A stretch of DNA of 36,715 bases from positions 1-36,715 of the forward strand of contig JAQWIK010000055.1 in assembly GCA_029248915.1 (NCBI GenBank). The letters are read 5' to 3'. Below the pieces are notes generated by a model. That model had not been told where the DNA came from. It saw only the letters and a list, made by a program, of their open reading frames with translations, and searched no databases. Below are positions 18,255 through 27,571 of the stretch, piece by piece. Every line of letters begins with the position of its first letter. The stretch's first letter is position 1. A program made the translations under genes and the position numbers. Source of the stretch: Paracoccaceae bacterium (GTDB taxonomy: Bacteria > Pseudomonadota > Alphaproteobacteria > Rhodobacterales > Rhodobacteraceae).

Positions 18255-18749
18255 TTATCGATATGGCGCGTCTAGCTCTAAATTACGTGCAATTTGCGCT
18301 TCCCACCGCTCACCATTCTCTAAAAGTTTTTCTTTATCGTAAAAAAGCTCTTCTCTAGTTTCTGTAGAAAACTCAAAGTTCGGCCCCTCGACAATTGCGT
18401 CCACTGGACAGGCCTCTTGGCAAAAGCCACAATAGATACATTTAGTCATATCAATATCATAACGTGTTGTTCTTCTACTACCGTCTTCCCGTGGCTCTGC
18501 ATCTATGGTAATGGCTTGAGCTGGGCACACTGCTTCGCATAATTTGCATGCTATACACCTTTCCTCACCATTTGGATAACGACGCAGGGCATGCTCTCCC
18601 CTGAAACGTGGACTTAGCGGCCCTTTTTCATTGGGATAATTTATTGTCGCTTTAGGACTAAAAAAATACTTTAGACCAAGCCTCATCCCTGCCCAAACAT
18701 CAGCAAGAAAAAAATACTTTACTGCGCGAGTGTAATCAATTTTACCCAA
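18255..18749 (-). CDS. nuoI: NADH-quinone oxidoreductase subunit I
   Basis: Carries two 4Fe-4S clusters (N6a and N6b) of the complex I peripheral arm. With the start used here it has 164 residues; cysteines C65, C68, C71, C75 and C104, C107, C110, C114 form two canonical C-x2-C-x2-C-x3-C-P motifs. I place the start at TTG 18749 because GGAGG lies five bases before it and the protein then begins M-G-K-I-D-Y-T-R, as in relatives. An upstream in-frame TTG at 18761 would add four residues and overlap nuoH, and would put that Shine-Dalgarno inside the coding region. It begins one base after the nuoH stop. Confidence 0.95.
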   Translation of the reverse strand: MGKIDYTRAVKYFFLADVWAGMRLGLKYFFSPKATINYPNEKGPLSPRFRGEHALRRYPNGEERCIACKLCEAVCPAQAITIDAEPREDGSRRTTRYDIDMTKCIYCGFCQEACPVDAIVEGPNFEFSTETREELFYDKEKLLENGERWEAQIARNLELDAPYR

Positions 18750-18750
18750 A

Positions 18751-19833
18751 TCAGCCTCCAATCAAATAACGAGCGTAAAAGCCACCAAAAACTTCAAATT
18801 TTGCCAGAAAAGCTACAAAAACAACCCAAATCAATGAAAAGGGCAGAAAGACTTTCCAGCCCAGTCTCATTAATTGATCGTATCTATAGCGAGGTGTTAT
18901 TGCTTTTATCATTGCAAAAACAAAGAAGAAAAAACCCATTTTTAATAGCATCCAAAATATTCCATCCGGTAAAGCGGGAATTGGAGACAACCAACCACCA
19001 AAAAATAAAAGGCTTGTAAGTGCACACATCAAGAAAACGGCTATTAACTCACCAGCCATAAATAATAGAAATGGCGTAGAACTATACTCAACTTGGAAGC
19101 CTGCTACCAACTCAGACTCAGCCTCTGGAAGATCAAATGGTGGCCTATTCGTTTCTGCTAGAGCTGAGATAAAAAATAGAAATAACATTGGGAAATGTGG
19201 TAACCAATACCAACCAAAAATCCCATAATTAGTGTCTTGAGCCTCGACAATTGCCCCGAAATTCATAGATCCTGTGGAAATTATAACACCAATAATCACA
19301 AGTCCTATTGATACCTCATATGAAATCATTTGAGCAGCAGATCGAAGTGAACCCAAAAAAGGATATTTGGAATTAGACGCCCACCCCCCCATGATCACAC
19401 CATAAACTTCAAGCGAAGATATCGCAAAAACATAAAGAATGGCGACGTTTATATTAGAAAGTTGCCAGCCGTCATTCAGTGGAATTACCGCCCAAGCTAG
19501 AATGGCCATTACAAAAGAAACCACGGGCGCTAGGAAAAATACAAACTTATCTGATCCAGCAGGAACAACAATTTCCTTAAATACCAATTTAAGCATATCC
19601 GCACCAGACTGCAAAAGTCCAAATGCCCCTACTACATTTGGCCCCCTCCGCAATTGAACAGCCGCCCAGATTTTTCGATCTGCGTAAATCAAAAAATATG
19701 CTGAAAGAAGTAAAAATACAGCCATAAGCAAACCCTGGCCTATCAAAATAAGCGCAAACCCAAAGTTGGAAGAGATTAAGTTCGACAGTACTGAACCAAT
19801 AATCGTAAACAATTGTGAAAATATTTCTGTCAT
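18751..19833 (-). CDS. nuoH: NADH-quinone oxidoreductase subunit H
   Basis: Membrane subunit that forms the quinone chamber with NuoB and NuoD. It has 360 residues and about eight or nine helices. Conserved stretches are [19 protein letters not shown], the acidic loop [22 protein letters not shown] and a C-terminal [13 protein letters not shown]. It starts 16 bases after nuoG. Confidence 0.98.
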   Translation of the reverse strand: MTEIFSQLFTIIGSVLSNLISSNFGFALILIGQGLLMAVFLLLSAYFLIYADRKIWAAVQLRRGPNVVGAFGLLQSGADMLKLVFKEIVVPAGSDKFVFFLAPVVSFVMAILAWAVIPLNDGWQLSNINVAILYVFAISSLEVYGVIMGGWASNSKYPFLGSLRSAAQMISYEVSIGLVIIGVIISTGSMNFGAIVEAQDTNYGIFGWYWLPHFPMLFLFFISALAETNRPPFDLPEAESELVAGFQVEYSSTPFLLFMAGELIAVFLMCALTSLLFFGGWLSPIPALPDGIFWMLLKMGFFFFVFAMIKAITPRYRYDQLMRLGWKVFLPFSLIWVVFVAFLAKFEVFGGFYARYLIGG

Positions 19834-19849
19834 TTAAAGTTTAACCATT

Positions 19850-21868
19850 TCATTCCGCTGCAACTTTTGAATTATTTCTCACTTTTGCATTTGCAGACAA
19901 CTCAGCCATCACGCTCGAAGCACGTGCGATAGGATTTGTCAGATAAAAGTCATGTACACAATTAACAAAATCTTTCTCAAGTAATTTACCCGTCTTTAAT
20001 GGCATCCATTCATTGAATGAAACCTCATCTGTATGTTCCAAATGTGGGTATAACTGAATTAATACTCTTCGCAGTTGACTCAGATTGTCAAAGGGCAAAC
20101 TATTACCCAGTTCCGCGGATAAGGCCCTCAAGATTGCCCAATTTTCTTTTGCCTCACCGGGAGCGAAGTTTGCTCTATTACTTATTTGACTACGACCTTC
20201 AGTATTTACAAATATTCCATTTTCTTCTGTGTACGCAGCGGATGGAAAAATAATATCTGCGTTATGGGCGCCCCGATCACCATGACTGCCTTGATAAATA
20301 ACAAAGACATCCTCAGGTAACTCAATTTCATCGGCGCCTAAGTTGTATATGACATCTGCTGTTGCGATCTCAGCATTTATTTCACCTTCAGAAACAGCGC
20401 CAATATCCAAAGCTCCAACCCTTGATGCTGCTGTATGTAAATTTAAAAACTTTGATCTTGTTTTTTCTGCTAACTCCATAACGTTAGCTAAAACGGAAAG
20501 CCCGTCTTCATCCCTGATAGCACCCTGCCCCAGTATCACCAAACTGTCGTGATCTTCTTTTGCCGGAGCTTCACTTTTGATTAAATCTTTTAGAGATTTT
20601 CTACTTGTACCGCTGTGGTGATATTCATAGGTCAAGTCAGAAGCTTCACCCACAAGTTTAATTTCCGCCCCATTCAACCATGCTTTCCTGATCCTTGCAT
20701 TTAACGTTGGAGCTTCGTCCCGTGGATTGGATCCAATTATGTAAATAGTTTTGGCAGCATCTATGTCTGAAATCAAAGCTGTTCCCACATAGGCGCTACG
20801 ATTATCGCTTGGAAGTTTAGCTTGATCCAACCGGCATTCAACTGAGCCACCCAAGCCCTCAACAAGCTGTTTTAAGGCAAACGTTGATTCCACGGAGACA
20901 AGGTCACCAACTAGACCAAGTATTTTTTTATCAATTATCGCTAATTTTGCTTTCTTTAAAGCTTCTGCCCAAGTGGCTGACCGTAATTTTCCATTTTCAC
21001 GTATATACGGAGTATCTAATCTTTGACGCCTCAAACCGTCCCAAACGAACCGCGTTTTATCTGAAATCCATTCTTCGTTAATACCATCATGGTTACGTGG
21101 CATTATACGCATGACTTCTCTACCTTTAGTATCGACCCTAATATTTGAGCCTAGGGCATCCATAACATCTATAGTTTCGGTCTTGCTTAACTCCCAAGGC
21201 CGAGCTGTAAAAGAATAAGGTTTGGAAGTGAGGGCTCCAACAGGACATAAATCGATAATGTTGCCCTGCAAATTGCTTTCTAATGTTTCACCCAGATAAC
21301 TGGTAATTTCGCTGTCTTCACCACGACCAGTTTGTCCCATTTGAGAGGCACCTGCCACTTCAGTTGTGAACCGCACGCACCTAGTACAACTAATGCAGCG
21401 TGTCATGTGAGTTTCAACCAGTGGGCCAAGATCCAAATCATCCGAAGCTCGTTTTGCTTCTCGGAAACGCGAAAAATCAACCCCATAGACCATAGCCTGA
21501 TCCTGCAAATCACATTCCCCGCCTTGGTCACATATAGGACAATCAAGGGGATGATTAATTAACAAAAATTCCATCACACCCTCTCGGGCTTTCTTCACCA
21601 TTGGAGAGTTAGTTTTGACTACCGGAGGTTGACCGTCAGGACCTGGGCGCAAATCACGAACTTGCATTGCGCAAGATGCTGCTGGTTTTGGAGGCCCTCC
21701 CACTATTTCAACCAAACACATACGACAGTTTCCTGCAATTGACAGCCGTTCGTGATAGCAAAAGCGTGGGATTTCTATTCCAGCTTCTTCACAAGCCTGA
21801 ATCAATGTCATTGATCCATCTACTTCCAACTCCACGTCATCAATTACAACTTTACGCTCTTCAGACAT
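19850..21868 (-). CDS. nuoG: NADH-quinone oxidoreductase subunit G
   Basis: Iron-sulfur subunit of the NADH-dehydrogenase module. It has 672 residues. A 2Fe-2S site uses C37, C48, C51, C66. The His/Cys 4Fe-4S site (N5) uses H106, C110, C113, C119. A further 4Fe-4S site (N4) uses C158, C161, C164, C208. The rest is a molybdopterin-oxidoreductase-like domain that carries no cofactor in complex I. The extra N7 cluster motif of E. coli NuoG was not seen. The ATG at 21868 has a GAGG-containing Shine-Dalgarno, which lies inside the end of the preceding 39-residue ORF. Confidence 0.98.
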   Translation of the reverse strand: MSEERKVVIDDVELEVDGSMTLIQACEEAGIEIPRFCYHERLSIAGNCRMCLVEIVGGPPKPAASCAMQVRDLRPGPDGQPPVVKTNSPMVKKAREGVMEFLLINHPLDCPICDQGGECDLQDQAMVYGVDFSRFREAKRASDDLDLGPLVETHMTRCISCTRCVRFTTEVAGASQMGQTGRGEDSEITSYLGETLESNLQGNIIDLCPVGALTSKPYSFTARPWELSKTETIDVMDALGSNIRVDTKGREVMRIMPRNHDGINEEWISDKTRFVWDGLRRQRLDTPYIRENGKLRSATWAEALKKAKLAIIDKKILGLVGDLVSVESTFALKQLVEGLGGSVECRLDQAKLPSDNRSAYVGTALISDIDAAKTIYIIGSNPRDEAPTLNARIRKAWLNGAEIKLVGEASDLTYEYHHSGTSRKSLKDLIKSEAPAKEDHDSLVILGQGAIRDEDGLSVLANVMELAEKTRSKFLNLHTAASRVGALDIGAVSEGEINAEIATADVIYNLGADEIELPEDVFVIYQGSHGDRGAHNADIIFPSAAYTEENGIFVNTEGRSQISNRANFAPGEAKENWAILRALSAELGNSLPFDNLSQLRRVLIQLYPHLEHTDEVSFNEWMPLKTGKLLEKDFVNCVHDFYLTNPIARASSVMAELSANAKVRNNSKVAAE

Positions 21869-21872
21869 AAAA

Positions 21873-21992
21873 CTACCTCAATATCCCTTTTGATTTCGCC
21901 AAAAGCACTAAATTTCCGTGCGCAGCCAGTTGAGCAAATAAAAGAGTTTTAAGAGTTAAGTCTATAAAATTTGCCAAGCCAACTCTCATCAT
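21873..21992 (-). CDS. Candidate 39-residue protein between the nuo lipoprotein gene and nuoG
   Basis: A short frame fills the whole gap before nuoG. Its first ATG overlaps the stop of the lipoprotein gene as ATGA, a second ATG follows at once, and its TAG ends four bases before the nuoG ATG. The 39 residues begin [10 protein letters not shown] and end L-A-K-S-K-G-I-L-R; the product is hydrophobic with basic ends, perhaps one short membrane-associated helix. It has no good Shine-Dalgarno of its own and would depend on coupling to the upstream gene. I do not recognise it. The tight junctions argue for translation; it could still be chance, since a gap of 120 bases is short enough to be open by accident. 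Confidence 0.45.
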   Translation of the reverse strand: MMRVGLANFIDLTLKTLLFAQLAAHGNLVLLAKSKGILR

Positions 21993-22360
21993 ACATCACA
22001 TTTTCCGCTGAGTTTTAGAATCTTACCAGTCAATCCAACGTTCTCATCGTCCGGACCCAAAACCCATTCTACATCTGATGTGCCAAAATTCTTAATACAA
22101 AACCTCGTAGCCTCGTATCTTCCAGCATCACGAGCTCCTGAAAGAGATCTACTTGCACGTCGAACCTTCAATGCAAAATATCGATTATCAGTCTTGTTTT
22201 GTGTTATTTTAGAAGAAAAATAGTGCCCATCAAATGACACTTTATTTTCCTCAAGGTCTAAAGGATTTGAACACCCCAATAACAAAAAAAAAGGACACAA
22301 AACCAGTACTGAGCATAAACATCGTTTATGAACCAAATTGATGATTTGACCAAAATTCAT
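21989..22360 (-). CDS. Small predicted lipoprotein of the nuo operon
   Basis: A 123-residue protein with a signal peptide and lipobox L-L-G-C ending at Cys30, so it is probably a lipid-anchored periplasmic protein. The mature part has a conserved-looking core: D-G-H-Y-F, a Y-F-A-L-K-V-R-R strand, [15 protein letters not shown] and a W-V-L-G-P-D patch. Two mature Cys (in R-F-C-I and G-K-C-D) could form a disulfide. The ATG overlaps the nuoF stop (ATGA). Similar proteins occur beside nuoF in Rhodobacteraceae as I recall; the function is unknown, with complex I assembly or stability the obvious guess from position only. Confidence 0.8.
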   Translation of the reverse strand: MNFGQIINLVHKRCLCSVLVLCPFFLLLGCSNPLDLEENKVSFDGHYFSSKITQNKTDNRYFALKVRRASRSLSGARDAGRYEATRFCIKNFGTSDVEWVLGPDDENVGLTGKILKLSGKCDV

Positions 22361-23652
22361 TGTGCTGCTACCAATTTTTGCAATGATCCTTGTTTCTTTA
22401 ATCGATCTTCAATTTCGTCTCGAAAATTTCTTATTAATCCCTGGATCGGCCAGGCCGCAGCATCACCAAGTGCACAGATTGTGTGACCCTCAACTTGTTT
22501 TGTAACATCAAGCAACATATCAATCTCGCTGGGATTGGCATCGCCTTTTACCAATCTCTCCATCACACGCATCATCCATCCAGTACCCTCTCTACAAGGT
22601 GTGCATTGTCCGCAACTTTCATGCTTGTAAAACTTTGATAGACGCCAAATAGCTTTGATTATGTCCGTGCTTTGATCCATAACAATGACTGCCGCGGTGC
22701 CAAGGCCAGAGCCTAGCTCTCCACGTAAATAATCGAAATCCATAAGTGCTTCGCGCATATTTTCGCCACGCACACACGGAACTGAGGCACCTCCTGGAAT
22801 AACAGCCTTTAAGTTTTTCCAACCGCCTCGGATACCACCGCAGTGTTTTTCAATCAGCTCTTCAAATGGAATAGACATTTCTTCTTCAACGACACAAGGA
22901 TGATTAACATGTCCTGATATTGCGAATAACTTTGTTCCGGCATTGTTCTCGCGGCCAAAATTCTTAAACCAATCTGCCCCGCGACGAAGTATTGTAGGAA
23001 CAACAGCGATAGATTCAACATTGTTCACAGTCGTGGGACAACCATACAAACCAGCACCAGCTGGAAATGGAGGTTTCATGCGAGGCATACCTTTTTTACC
23101 TTCTAAACTTTCTAGTAGTGCCGTTTCTTCACCACAAATGTAGGCACCGGCTCCGTGATGCAAAAACAAATCAAACTTCCAGCCGGATTTTGACGCATTT
23201 TTACCTATGAGACCTGCTTCGTATGCCTCATCGATAGCAGCCTGGAGGGCCTCTCGCTCTCGGATGTACTCACCCCTGATGTATATGTAACAAGCATTAG
23301 CATTCATCGCGAAGCTCGCTATTAAACAACCTTCGATTAAAGAATGTGGGTCGTGGCGCATTATTTCGCGATCTTTACACGTCCCAGGCTCGGATTCGTC
23401 TGCGTTGACAACTAAATAAGCTGGCCGACCATCGCTTTCTTTTGGCATGAAAGACCACTTTAGCCCAGTTGGAAAACCTGCACCGCCCCTACCGCGCAAA
23501 CCTGAAGCCTTCATCTCGTCTACGATCCAGTCACGACCCTTTTTGATAATATCTACAGTATTACCCCAATGTCCTCTGGCTCTGGCGCCCGTCAACGATC
23601 TATCATGCATGCCATAGATATTTGTAAAGATTCTGTCTTCGTCTTTGAGCAT
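22357..23652 (-). CDS. nuoF: NADH-quinone oxidoreductase subunit F
   Basis: NADH- and FMN-binding subunit that starts electron transfer in complex I. It has 431 residues. The nucleotide-binding Gly-rich loop [10 protein letters not shown] is at 54-63, and a second loop [14 protein letters not shown] is near residue 178. The N3 4Fe-4S ligands are C347, C350, C353 and C393. The start lies seven bases after the DUF5337 gene, and the stop overlaps the lipoprotein start. Confidence 0.98.
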   Translation of the reverse strand: MLKDEDRIFTNIYGMHDRSLTGARARGHWGNTVDIIKKGRDWIVDEMKASGLRGRGGAGFPTGLKWSFMPKESDGRPAYLVVNADESEPGTCKDREIMRHDPHSLIEGCLIASFAMNANACYIYIRGEYIREREALQAAIDEAYEAGLIGKNASKSGWKFDLFLHHGAGAYICGEETALLESLEGKKGMPRMKPPFPAGAGLYGCPTTVNNVESIAVVPTILRRGADWFKNFGRENNAGTKLFAISGHVNHPCVVEEEMSIPFEELIEKHCGGIRGGWKNLKAVIPGGASVPCVRGENMREALMDFDYLRGELGSGLGTAAVIVMDQSTDIIKAIWRLSKFYKHESCGQCTPCREGTGWMMRVMERLVKGDANPSEIDMLLDVTKQVEGHTICALGDAAAWPIQGLIRNFRDEIEDRLKKQGSLQKLVAAQ

Positions 23653-23659
23653 TACAAAT

Positions 23660-23884
23660 TTATCCTTTTGATCCCCGATAATTGATAAAAATTTTATACA
23701 ATGAAAACAAAGCCCAAGATAATACTATTAAAGTAAAAAAATCTATAATCAGCATATATCCAGCTGATATGCCAAGTGAGGGAGCTACGCCCTGTGTAAT
23801 ACTCCAAGTCGAAATAGATGCAGCGATAACAACCGCAATTAATCTACCTTTTTTTTCTTTTATATTTTTATCCAACTCGCTCAC
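23660..23884 (-). CDS. DUF5337-type small membrane protein of the nuo operon
   Basis: A 74-residue protein with a charged N-terminus, two predicted membrane helices (about 14-32 and 42-64) and a basic C-terminal end. It matches in pattern the DUF5337 proteins that sit between nuoE and nuoF in Rhodobacteraceae; no function is known. The start is a GTG at 23884 with only a weak purine stretch upstream. It is followed seven bases later by nuoF. A role in assembling or stabilising complex I is inferred from place alone. Confidence 0.8.
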   Translation of the reverse strand: MSELDKNIKEKKGRLIAVVIAASISTWSITQGVAPSLGISAGYMLIIDFFTLIVLSWALFSLYKIFINYRGSKG

Positions 23885-23937
23885 TTAACTTTTTTAACAC
23901 CCAATGCAGCCTGGATATTTTAATAACAAACTTAATC

Positions 23938-24648
23938 TCATTGTTTATTCCAATGCACAGATACCTTAACCTCAGTACCATCTATTTTTTTAATCGTATC
24001 GTTGAACTTTTTAGCTAAAGAAACACTCTTATTTTCAGATGGGCCACTACCTTCACCTTCCAGTAAACTTGTTAAGCCAACGGATGGCTCTACCGAGAAA
24101 CGCCCATTTTGTGGACCTGGGCTAGGAGCAGACCCATTTCTCCATTCTTCAATTAACTCTTCAAACCTTTCATTAGAAAGGTCCTCATAATAGTCTTTTC
24201 CGATTTGTGCCATCGGGGCATTAGTGCAAGCACCCAGACATTCCACTTCTTCCCAAGACAGCTTACCATCGTTTGAAATTGTATGCGGCGTTGGTGAAAT
24301 TTTTTCTTTACAAATATCAATAAGATCTTCAGCACCACATATCATACACGACAAGGTACCACACACCTGCACATGGGCTGCCGATCCAACAGGTCGGAGC
24401 TGAAACATGAAGTAAAAAGTTGCTACTTCCAGCGCACGGATGTGAGCCATGTTTAGCATATCCGCAACAAACTCCACTGCGGGTCGTGAAAGCCATCCTT
24501 CTTGCTCCTGAGCGCGCCACAAAAGAGGTATAATTGCAGATGCTTCTCGACCCTGAGGATACTTCGTTAATTGAGCCTCAGCCCATTTCTGGTTCTCTGG
24601 TGAAAAAGCAAAAGAGTCCGGCTGGTCTGGATGCAATCTACGAATCAT
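23938..24648 (-). CDS. nuoE: NADH-quinone oxidoreductase subunit E
   Basis: Thioredoxin-like 2Fe-2S (N1a) subunit of complex I. With the start used here it has 236 residues. Ligands are C96, C101, C137 and C141. Beyond the core of about 165 residues there is a Pro/Gly/Ser-rich linker and a C-terminal segment ending in K-I-D-G-T-E-V-K-V, an extension I also recall from other Rhodobacteraceae. I chose ATG 24648 (M-I-R-R-L-H-P) because homologues begin in this way; GTG at 24654 is also possible and lies only four bases after a perfect AGGAGG, while the ATG is ten bases away. Confidence 0.95.
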   Translation of the reverse strand: MIRRLHPDQPDSFAFSPENQKWAEAQLTKYPQGREASAIIPLLWRAQEQEGWLSRPAVEFVADMLNMAHIRALEVATFYFMFQLRPVGSAAHVQVCGTLSCMICGAEDLIDICKEKISPTPHTISNDGKLSWEEVECLGACTNAPMAQIGKDYYEDLSNERFEELIEEWRNGSAPSPGPQNGRFSVEPSVGLTSLLEGEGSGPSENKSVSLAKKFNDTIKKIDGTEVKVSVHWNKQ

Positions 24649-24702
24649 TTTCACAAAGCCTCCTGATTTTGATTTTTGAATCTTTATGCAACAATAATTT
24701 AC

Positions 24703-25917
24703 TCAACGATCAATTTCCCCAAAAACCACATCCATCGTTCCAATAATAGCAGCAACATCTGCTAACTGATGACCTGAGGCTATATGATCCATGGCTTGAA
24801 GATGAAGGTAACCCGGAGCTCTAATTTTTACCCTGTAAGGCTTGTTAGAACCATCTGACACAAGATAAACACCAAACTCTCCTTTTGGTGCCTCGACAGA
24901 AGCGTAAACTTCACCCTCTGGAACATGAAAACCTTCCGTATAGAGTTTGAAATGATGAATCAGAGCTTCCATTGATTTTTTCATTTCCGCCCTTCTGGGC
25001 GGACATAATTTACCCTGTGCTAAAACAGGGCCATTTTCAACATTAAGCTTTTCGATAGCCTGTCTTATAATCAACACTGACTGACGCATTTCCTCCATGC
25101 GCACTAGATAACGGTCGTAACAATCTCCATTATGACCAATAGGTATATTAAAGTCGAATTCATCGTAACATTCATAGGGTTGAGCCCGCCTTAAATCCCA
25201 GGCCAAGCCAGATCCTCGTACCATAACTCCTGAAAACCCAAATTTCTGAATGTCGTCTTCAGACACAATGCCAATATCTACATTTCTCTGTTTGAATATT
25301 CTGTTTTCAGTAAGAAGCGTATCAATGTCATCAATAACTTTTGGAAAATCTATCGCCCAGTTGTCAATATCCCTCAACAGCTCTTCAGTAAGGTCTTGAT
25401 GTACGCCACCAGGTCTAAAATAAGCTGCATGAAGTCGCGCACCACAAGCACGCTCATAGAATATCATCAGTTTTTCTCTCTCCTCAAAACCCCACAAAGG
25501 AGGAGTAAGTGCACCAACATCCATAGCTTGTGTGGTGACATTGAGAAGGTGGTTAAGGACACGACCTATCTCAGAAAATAAAACACGAATTAGTGAGGCT
25601 CTTCTTGGAATTTCTGTACCGGTTAGTTTTTCAATTGCAAGACACCAAGCATGTTCCTGATTCATTGGAGCAACATAATCTAACCGATCAAAATATGGCA
25701 GGTTTTGCAAATATGTGCGGCTTTCCATTAGTTTTTCAGTACCACGGTGCAGCAAGCCTATATGCGGGTCACAACGCTCGACTATTTCCCCATCCAACTC
25801 AAGCACTAGCCTTAATACGCCATGAGCTGCCGGATGCTGTGGGCCAAAATTAATATTAAAATTACGGATTTTCTGTTCGCCTGTAAGAACATCCTCAAAC
25901 CCCTTGGATCCGTCCAT
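24703..25917 (-). CDS. nuoD: NADH-quinone oxidoreductase subunit D
   Basis: 49-kDa-type subunit of complex I, hydrogenase-derived, which lines the quinone site with NuoB and NuoH. It has 404 residues. Signature stretches are [13 protein letters not shown] (quinone-site His), [12 protein letters not shown] and [10 protein letters not shown] near the C-terminus. The ATG overlaps the nuoC stop by one base (TAATG). The C-terminal V-V-F-G-E-I-D-R is the normal end. Confidence 0.98.
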   Translation of the reverse strand: MDGSKGFEDVLTGEQKIRNFNINFGPQHPAAHGVLRLVLELDGEIVERCDPHIGLLHRGTEKLMESRTYLQNLPYFDRLDYVAPMNQEHAWCLAIEKLTGTEIPRRASLIRVLFSEIGRVLNHLLNVTTQAMDVGALTPPLWGFEEREKLMIFYERACGARLHAAYFRPGGVHQDLTEELLRDIDNWAIDFPKVIDDIDTLLTENRIFKQRNVDIGIVSEDDIQKFGFSGVMVRGSGLAWDLRRAQPYECYDEFDFNIPIGHNGDCYDRYLVRMEEMRQSVLIIRQAIEKLNVENGPVLAQGKLCPPRRAEMKKSMEALIHHFKLYTEGFHVPEGEVYASVEAPKGEFGVYLVSDGSNKPYRVKIRAPGYLHLQAMDHIASGHQLADVAAIIGTMDVVFGEIDR

Positions 25918-26516
25918 TATTTATCAATCCCTTCTTCGGGCAGAATATAGTCAGCTCCCTCCCAAGGAGACATAAAGTCAAATTTTCGATATTCTTGCAC
26001 AAGCTGTATAGGCTCATAAACAACTCTTTTTTCCGCATCATCATACCTCACTTCTGTATAGCCTGATGTCGGAAAATCTTTTCTCAATGGATGTCCACGA
26101 AATCCATAATCTGTTAAAATTCTTCGCATATCTGGATGGCCCGTAAACATTATTCCAAACATATCAAAGACCTCTCTTTCAAACCAATTGGCTGAAGGAT
26201 GTACATCGGCGATAGATGATAGCATGTCCCGATCGCGTAAAGAAACACGCAGTCTAATACGCTTATTTTGATACATCGATAAGAAATGATATATTATGTC
26301 AAAACGTTTAGCCCGTTCCGGGTAGTCAACTGCTGTAATATCCACTAAAGAAGAAAACTTACAACGTGGATCTATTTTTAAAAATTCGACGAAGCTGGAA
26401 ATCTGAGCAGGTGCCACATCAACAGTTAGCTCACCATATCCAACACCAGATTCTAAAACACAATCTGCTCGCTTGTTATCCAAGTATTGCTTTAATTCTT
26501 GAAGCTCAGAAGTCAT
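25917..26516 (-). CDS. nuoC: NADH-quinone oxidoreductase subunit C
   Basis: 30-kDa-type subunit of the complex I connecting module. From ATG 26516 it has 199 residues. The family signature [12 protein letters not shown] and the C-terminal [10 protein letters not shown] are present. The frame stays open upstream for 27 more codons inside nuoB, but ATG 26516 overlaps the nuoB stop as ATGA and gives the usual N-terminus (M-T-S-E-L-Q-E-L), so it is the better start. nuoC and nuoD are separate genes, unlike the fused nuoCD of E. coli. Confidence 0.97.
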   Translation of the reverse strand: MTSELQELKQYLDNKRADCVLESGVGYGELTVDVAPAQISSFVEFLKIDPRCKFSSLVDITAVDYPERAKRFDIIYHFLSMYQNKRIRLRVSLRDRDMLSSIADVHPSANWFEREVFDMFGIMFTGHPDMRRILTDYGFRGHPLRKDFPTSGYTEVRYDDAEKRVVYEPIQLVQEYRKFDFMSPWEGADYILPEEGIDK

Positions 26517-27046
26517 CTTTTGATTGTTCCTGTTCTTCGAATTTTTTTCTGCAGTGCCAAAATACCATATAACAGCGCCTCTGCTGTTGGTGGACAACCT
26601 GGGACATAAACGTCAACGGGCACGATACGATCGCAACCACGCACAACGGAGTAACTGTAATGATAATAACCCCCACCGTTAGCGCATGAACCCATAGAAA
26701 TCACATACCGAGGTTCTGGCATTTGATCATATACTTTACGTAACGCGGGAGCCATTTTATTTGTTAGAGTCCCCGCTACAATCATTAAATCAGATTGGCG
26801 AGGGGATGCGCGAGGTGCCACACCAAACCTCTCCAAGTCATATCGTGGCATTGATGTATGCATCATCTCAACAGCGCAGCAAGCCAAACCAAAAGTCATC
26901 CAATGCAAAGAACCAGTTCTAGCCCAATTTATTATATCTTCAGTAGAAGTTACTAAAAAACCTTTATCTTGAAGTTGACTATTAATTTCTCGAGTTGAAT
27001 TCTCAAGATCACCGCCAGCTGTATTGTCGCCAAGCATTACTCCCAT
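26513..27046 (-). CDS. nuoB: NADH-quinone oxidoreductase subunit B
   Basis: Carries the N2 4Fe-4S cluster that hands electrons to quinone. The start used here gives 177 residues; ligands are C56, C57, C121 and C151. The frame is open 37 codons farther up, inside nuoA, but that part has no family likeness. ATG 27046 has AAGGGAG seven bases upstream and overlaps the end of nuoA by ten bases. Another ATG three codons later overlaps the nuoA stop by one base (TAATG) but has its purine run too close. The product would begin [10 protein letters not shown]. Confidence 0.96.
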   Translation of the reverse strand: MGVMLGDNTAGGDLENSTREINSQLQDKGFLVTSTEDIINWARTGSLHWMTFGLACCAVEMMHTSMPRYDLERFGVAPRASPRQSDLMIVAGTLTNKMAPALRKVYDQMPEPRYVISMGSCANGGGYYHYSYSVVRGCDRIVPVDVYVPGCPPTAEALLYGILALQKKIRRTGTIKR

Positions 27047-27402
27047 TCTAATGCTCCCTTTTTCCACTCGTACGCAAATCCGACGGTCAAAACGCTCAAA
27101 AATGCTATCATGGACCAAAATCCAACCATACTGACGTCTTTTAGAGCTACAGCCCATGGGAATAAAAAGGCTATTTCAAGATCAAAAATAATAAATAGGA
27201 TTGCCACTAAATAAAATCTCACATCAAATTTCATACGAGCGTCGTCAAATGCATTGAAACCGCACTCGTATGCAGACACCTTTTCGGGGTCAGGGTTTCG
27301 TACAGCGATCACGGCGGCGGCCAATAGTAAAATTAGCCCGAGACCAAGCGCTATACCCAAAAAAACGAGTATAGGAAGATATTCTAACAAAAGATCGTCC
27401 AA
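27037..27402 (-). CDS. nuoA: NADH-quinone oxidoreductase subunit A
   Basis: Membrane subunit of complex I with three helices. The conserved Y-E-C-G-F motif (the Cys loop), [14 protein letters not shown] and the end [10 protein letters not shown] are present. I favour a TTG start at 27402: it has CAGGAG six bases upstream and gives 121 residues beginning [13 protein letters not shown], which matches relatives. A GTG at 27435 would add 11 residues (S-N-A-L-A-Q-Q...) but has no Shine-Dalgarno and abuts a hairpin. It is the first gene of the nuo operon. Identity is certain; the start is likely, not proven. Confidence 0.94.
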   Translation of the reverse strand: MDDLLLEYLPILVFLGIALGLGLILLLAAAVIAVRNPDPEKVSAYECGFNAFDDARMKFDVRFYLVAILFIIFDLEIAFLFPWAVALKDVSMVGFWSMIAFLSVLTVGFAYEWKKGALEWE

Positions 27403-27435
27403 AGATGGCTCCTGTTGTGCAAGCGCATTAGACAC

Positions 27436-27449
27436 TTAGCTTCGGCTAA
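27436..27449 (-). promoter_or_regulatory. Short hairpin in the nuoA leader
   Basis: The minus strand reads TTAGC-CGAA-GCTAA, a perfect 5-bp stem with a four-base loop, ending directly at the GTG that could be taken as the nuoA start. On the plus strand the loop is TTCG closed by C-G, a very stable tetraloop. It would hide any ribosome site for that GTG, and it sits about 34 bases before the preferred TTG start. It may affect nuo mRNA stability or be incidental. Confidence 0.35.
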
Positions 27450-27457
27450 CAGCTAGG

Positions 27458-27486
27458 GGTTTATCGCCCTAATTCAAGAGGGTCAA
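27458..27486 (-). promoter_or_regulatory. Candidate promoter of the nuo operon
   Basis: TTGACC (27481-27486) and TAAACC (27458-27463) are 17 bases apart on the minus strand. The -35 box is good; the -10 box is poor. It is the only TTGAC in the 160-base gap between the carboxylase gene and nuoA. Transcription would start near 27451 and include the leader hairpin. Confidence 0.35.
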
Positions 27487-27549
27487 CACATGAAAAAAAG
27501 CAATAACGATTTAAACTTTTATACAAAAAGGAAAGCCAGGCAATTACAG

Positions 27550-27571
27550 AAGATTAGGACTTCTTAATCTT
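27550..27571 (-). terminator. Weak stem-loop overlapping the 3' end of the carboxylase alpha gene
   Basis: AAGATTA and TAATCTT form a perfect 7-bp stem around an 8-base loop (arms 27565-27571 and 27550-27556 on the minus strand). The first arm includes the stop codon. No T-run follows directly, so if this ends the leucine operon transcript it is a poor intrinsic terminator; otherwise some read-through into nuo is possible. Confidence 0.25.

Noticed and set aside
26517-26597. N-terminal extension of nuoC inside nuoB
   Set aside because: The added 27 residues have no family likeness, and ATG 26516 overlaps the nuoB stop as ATGA.
27047-27157. N-terminal extension of nuoB inside nuoA
   Set aside because: No family likeness; ATG 27046 has AAGGGAG at good distance and gives the normal N-terminus.
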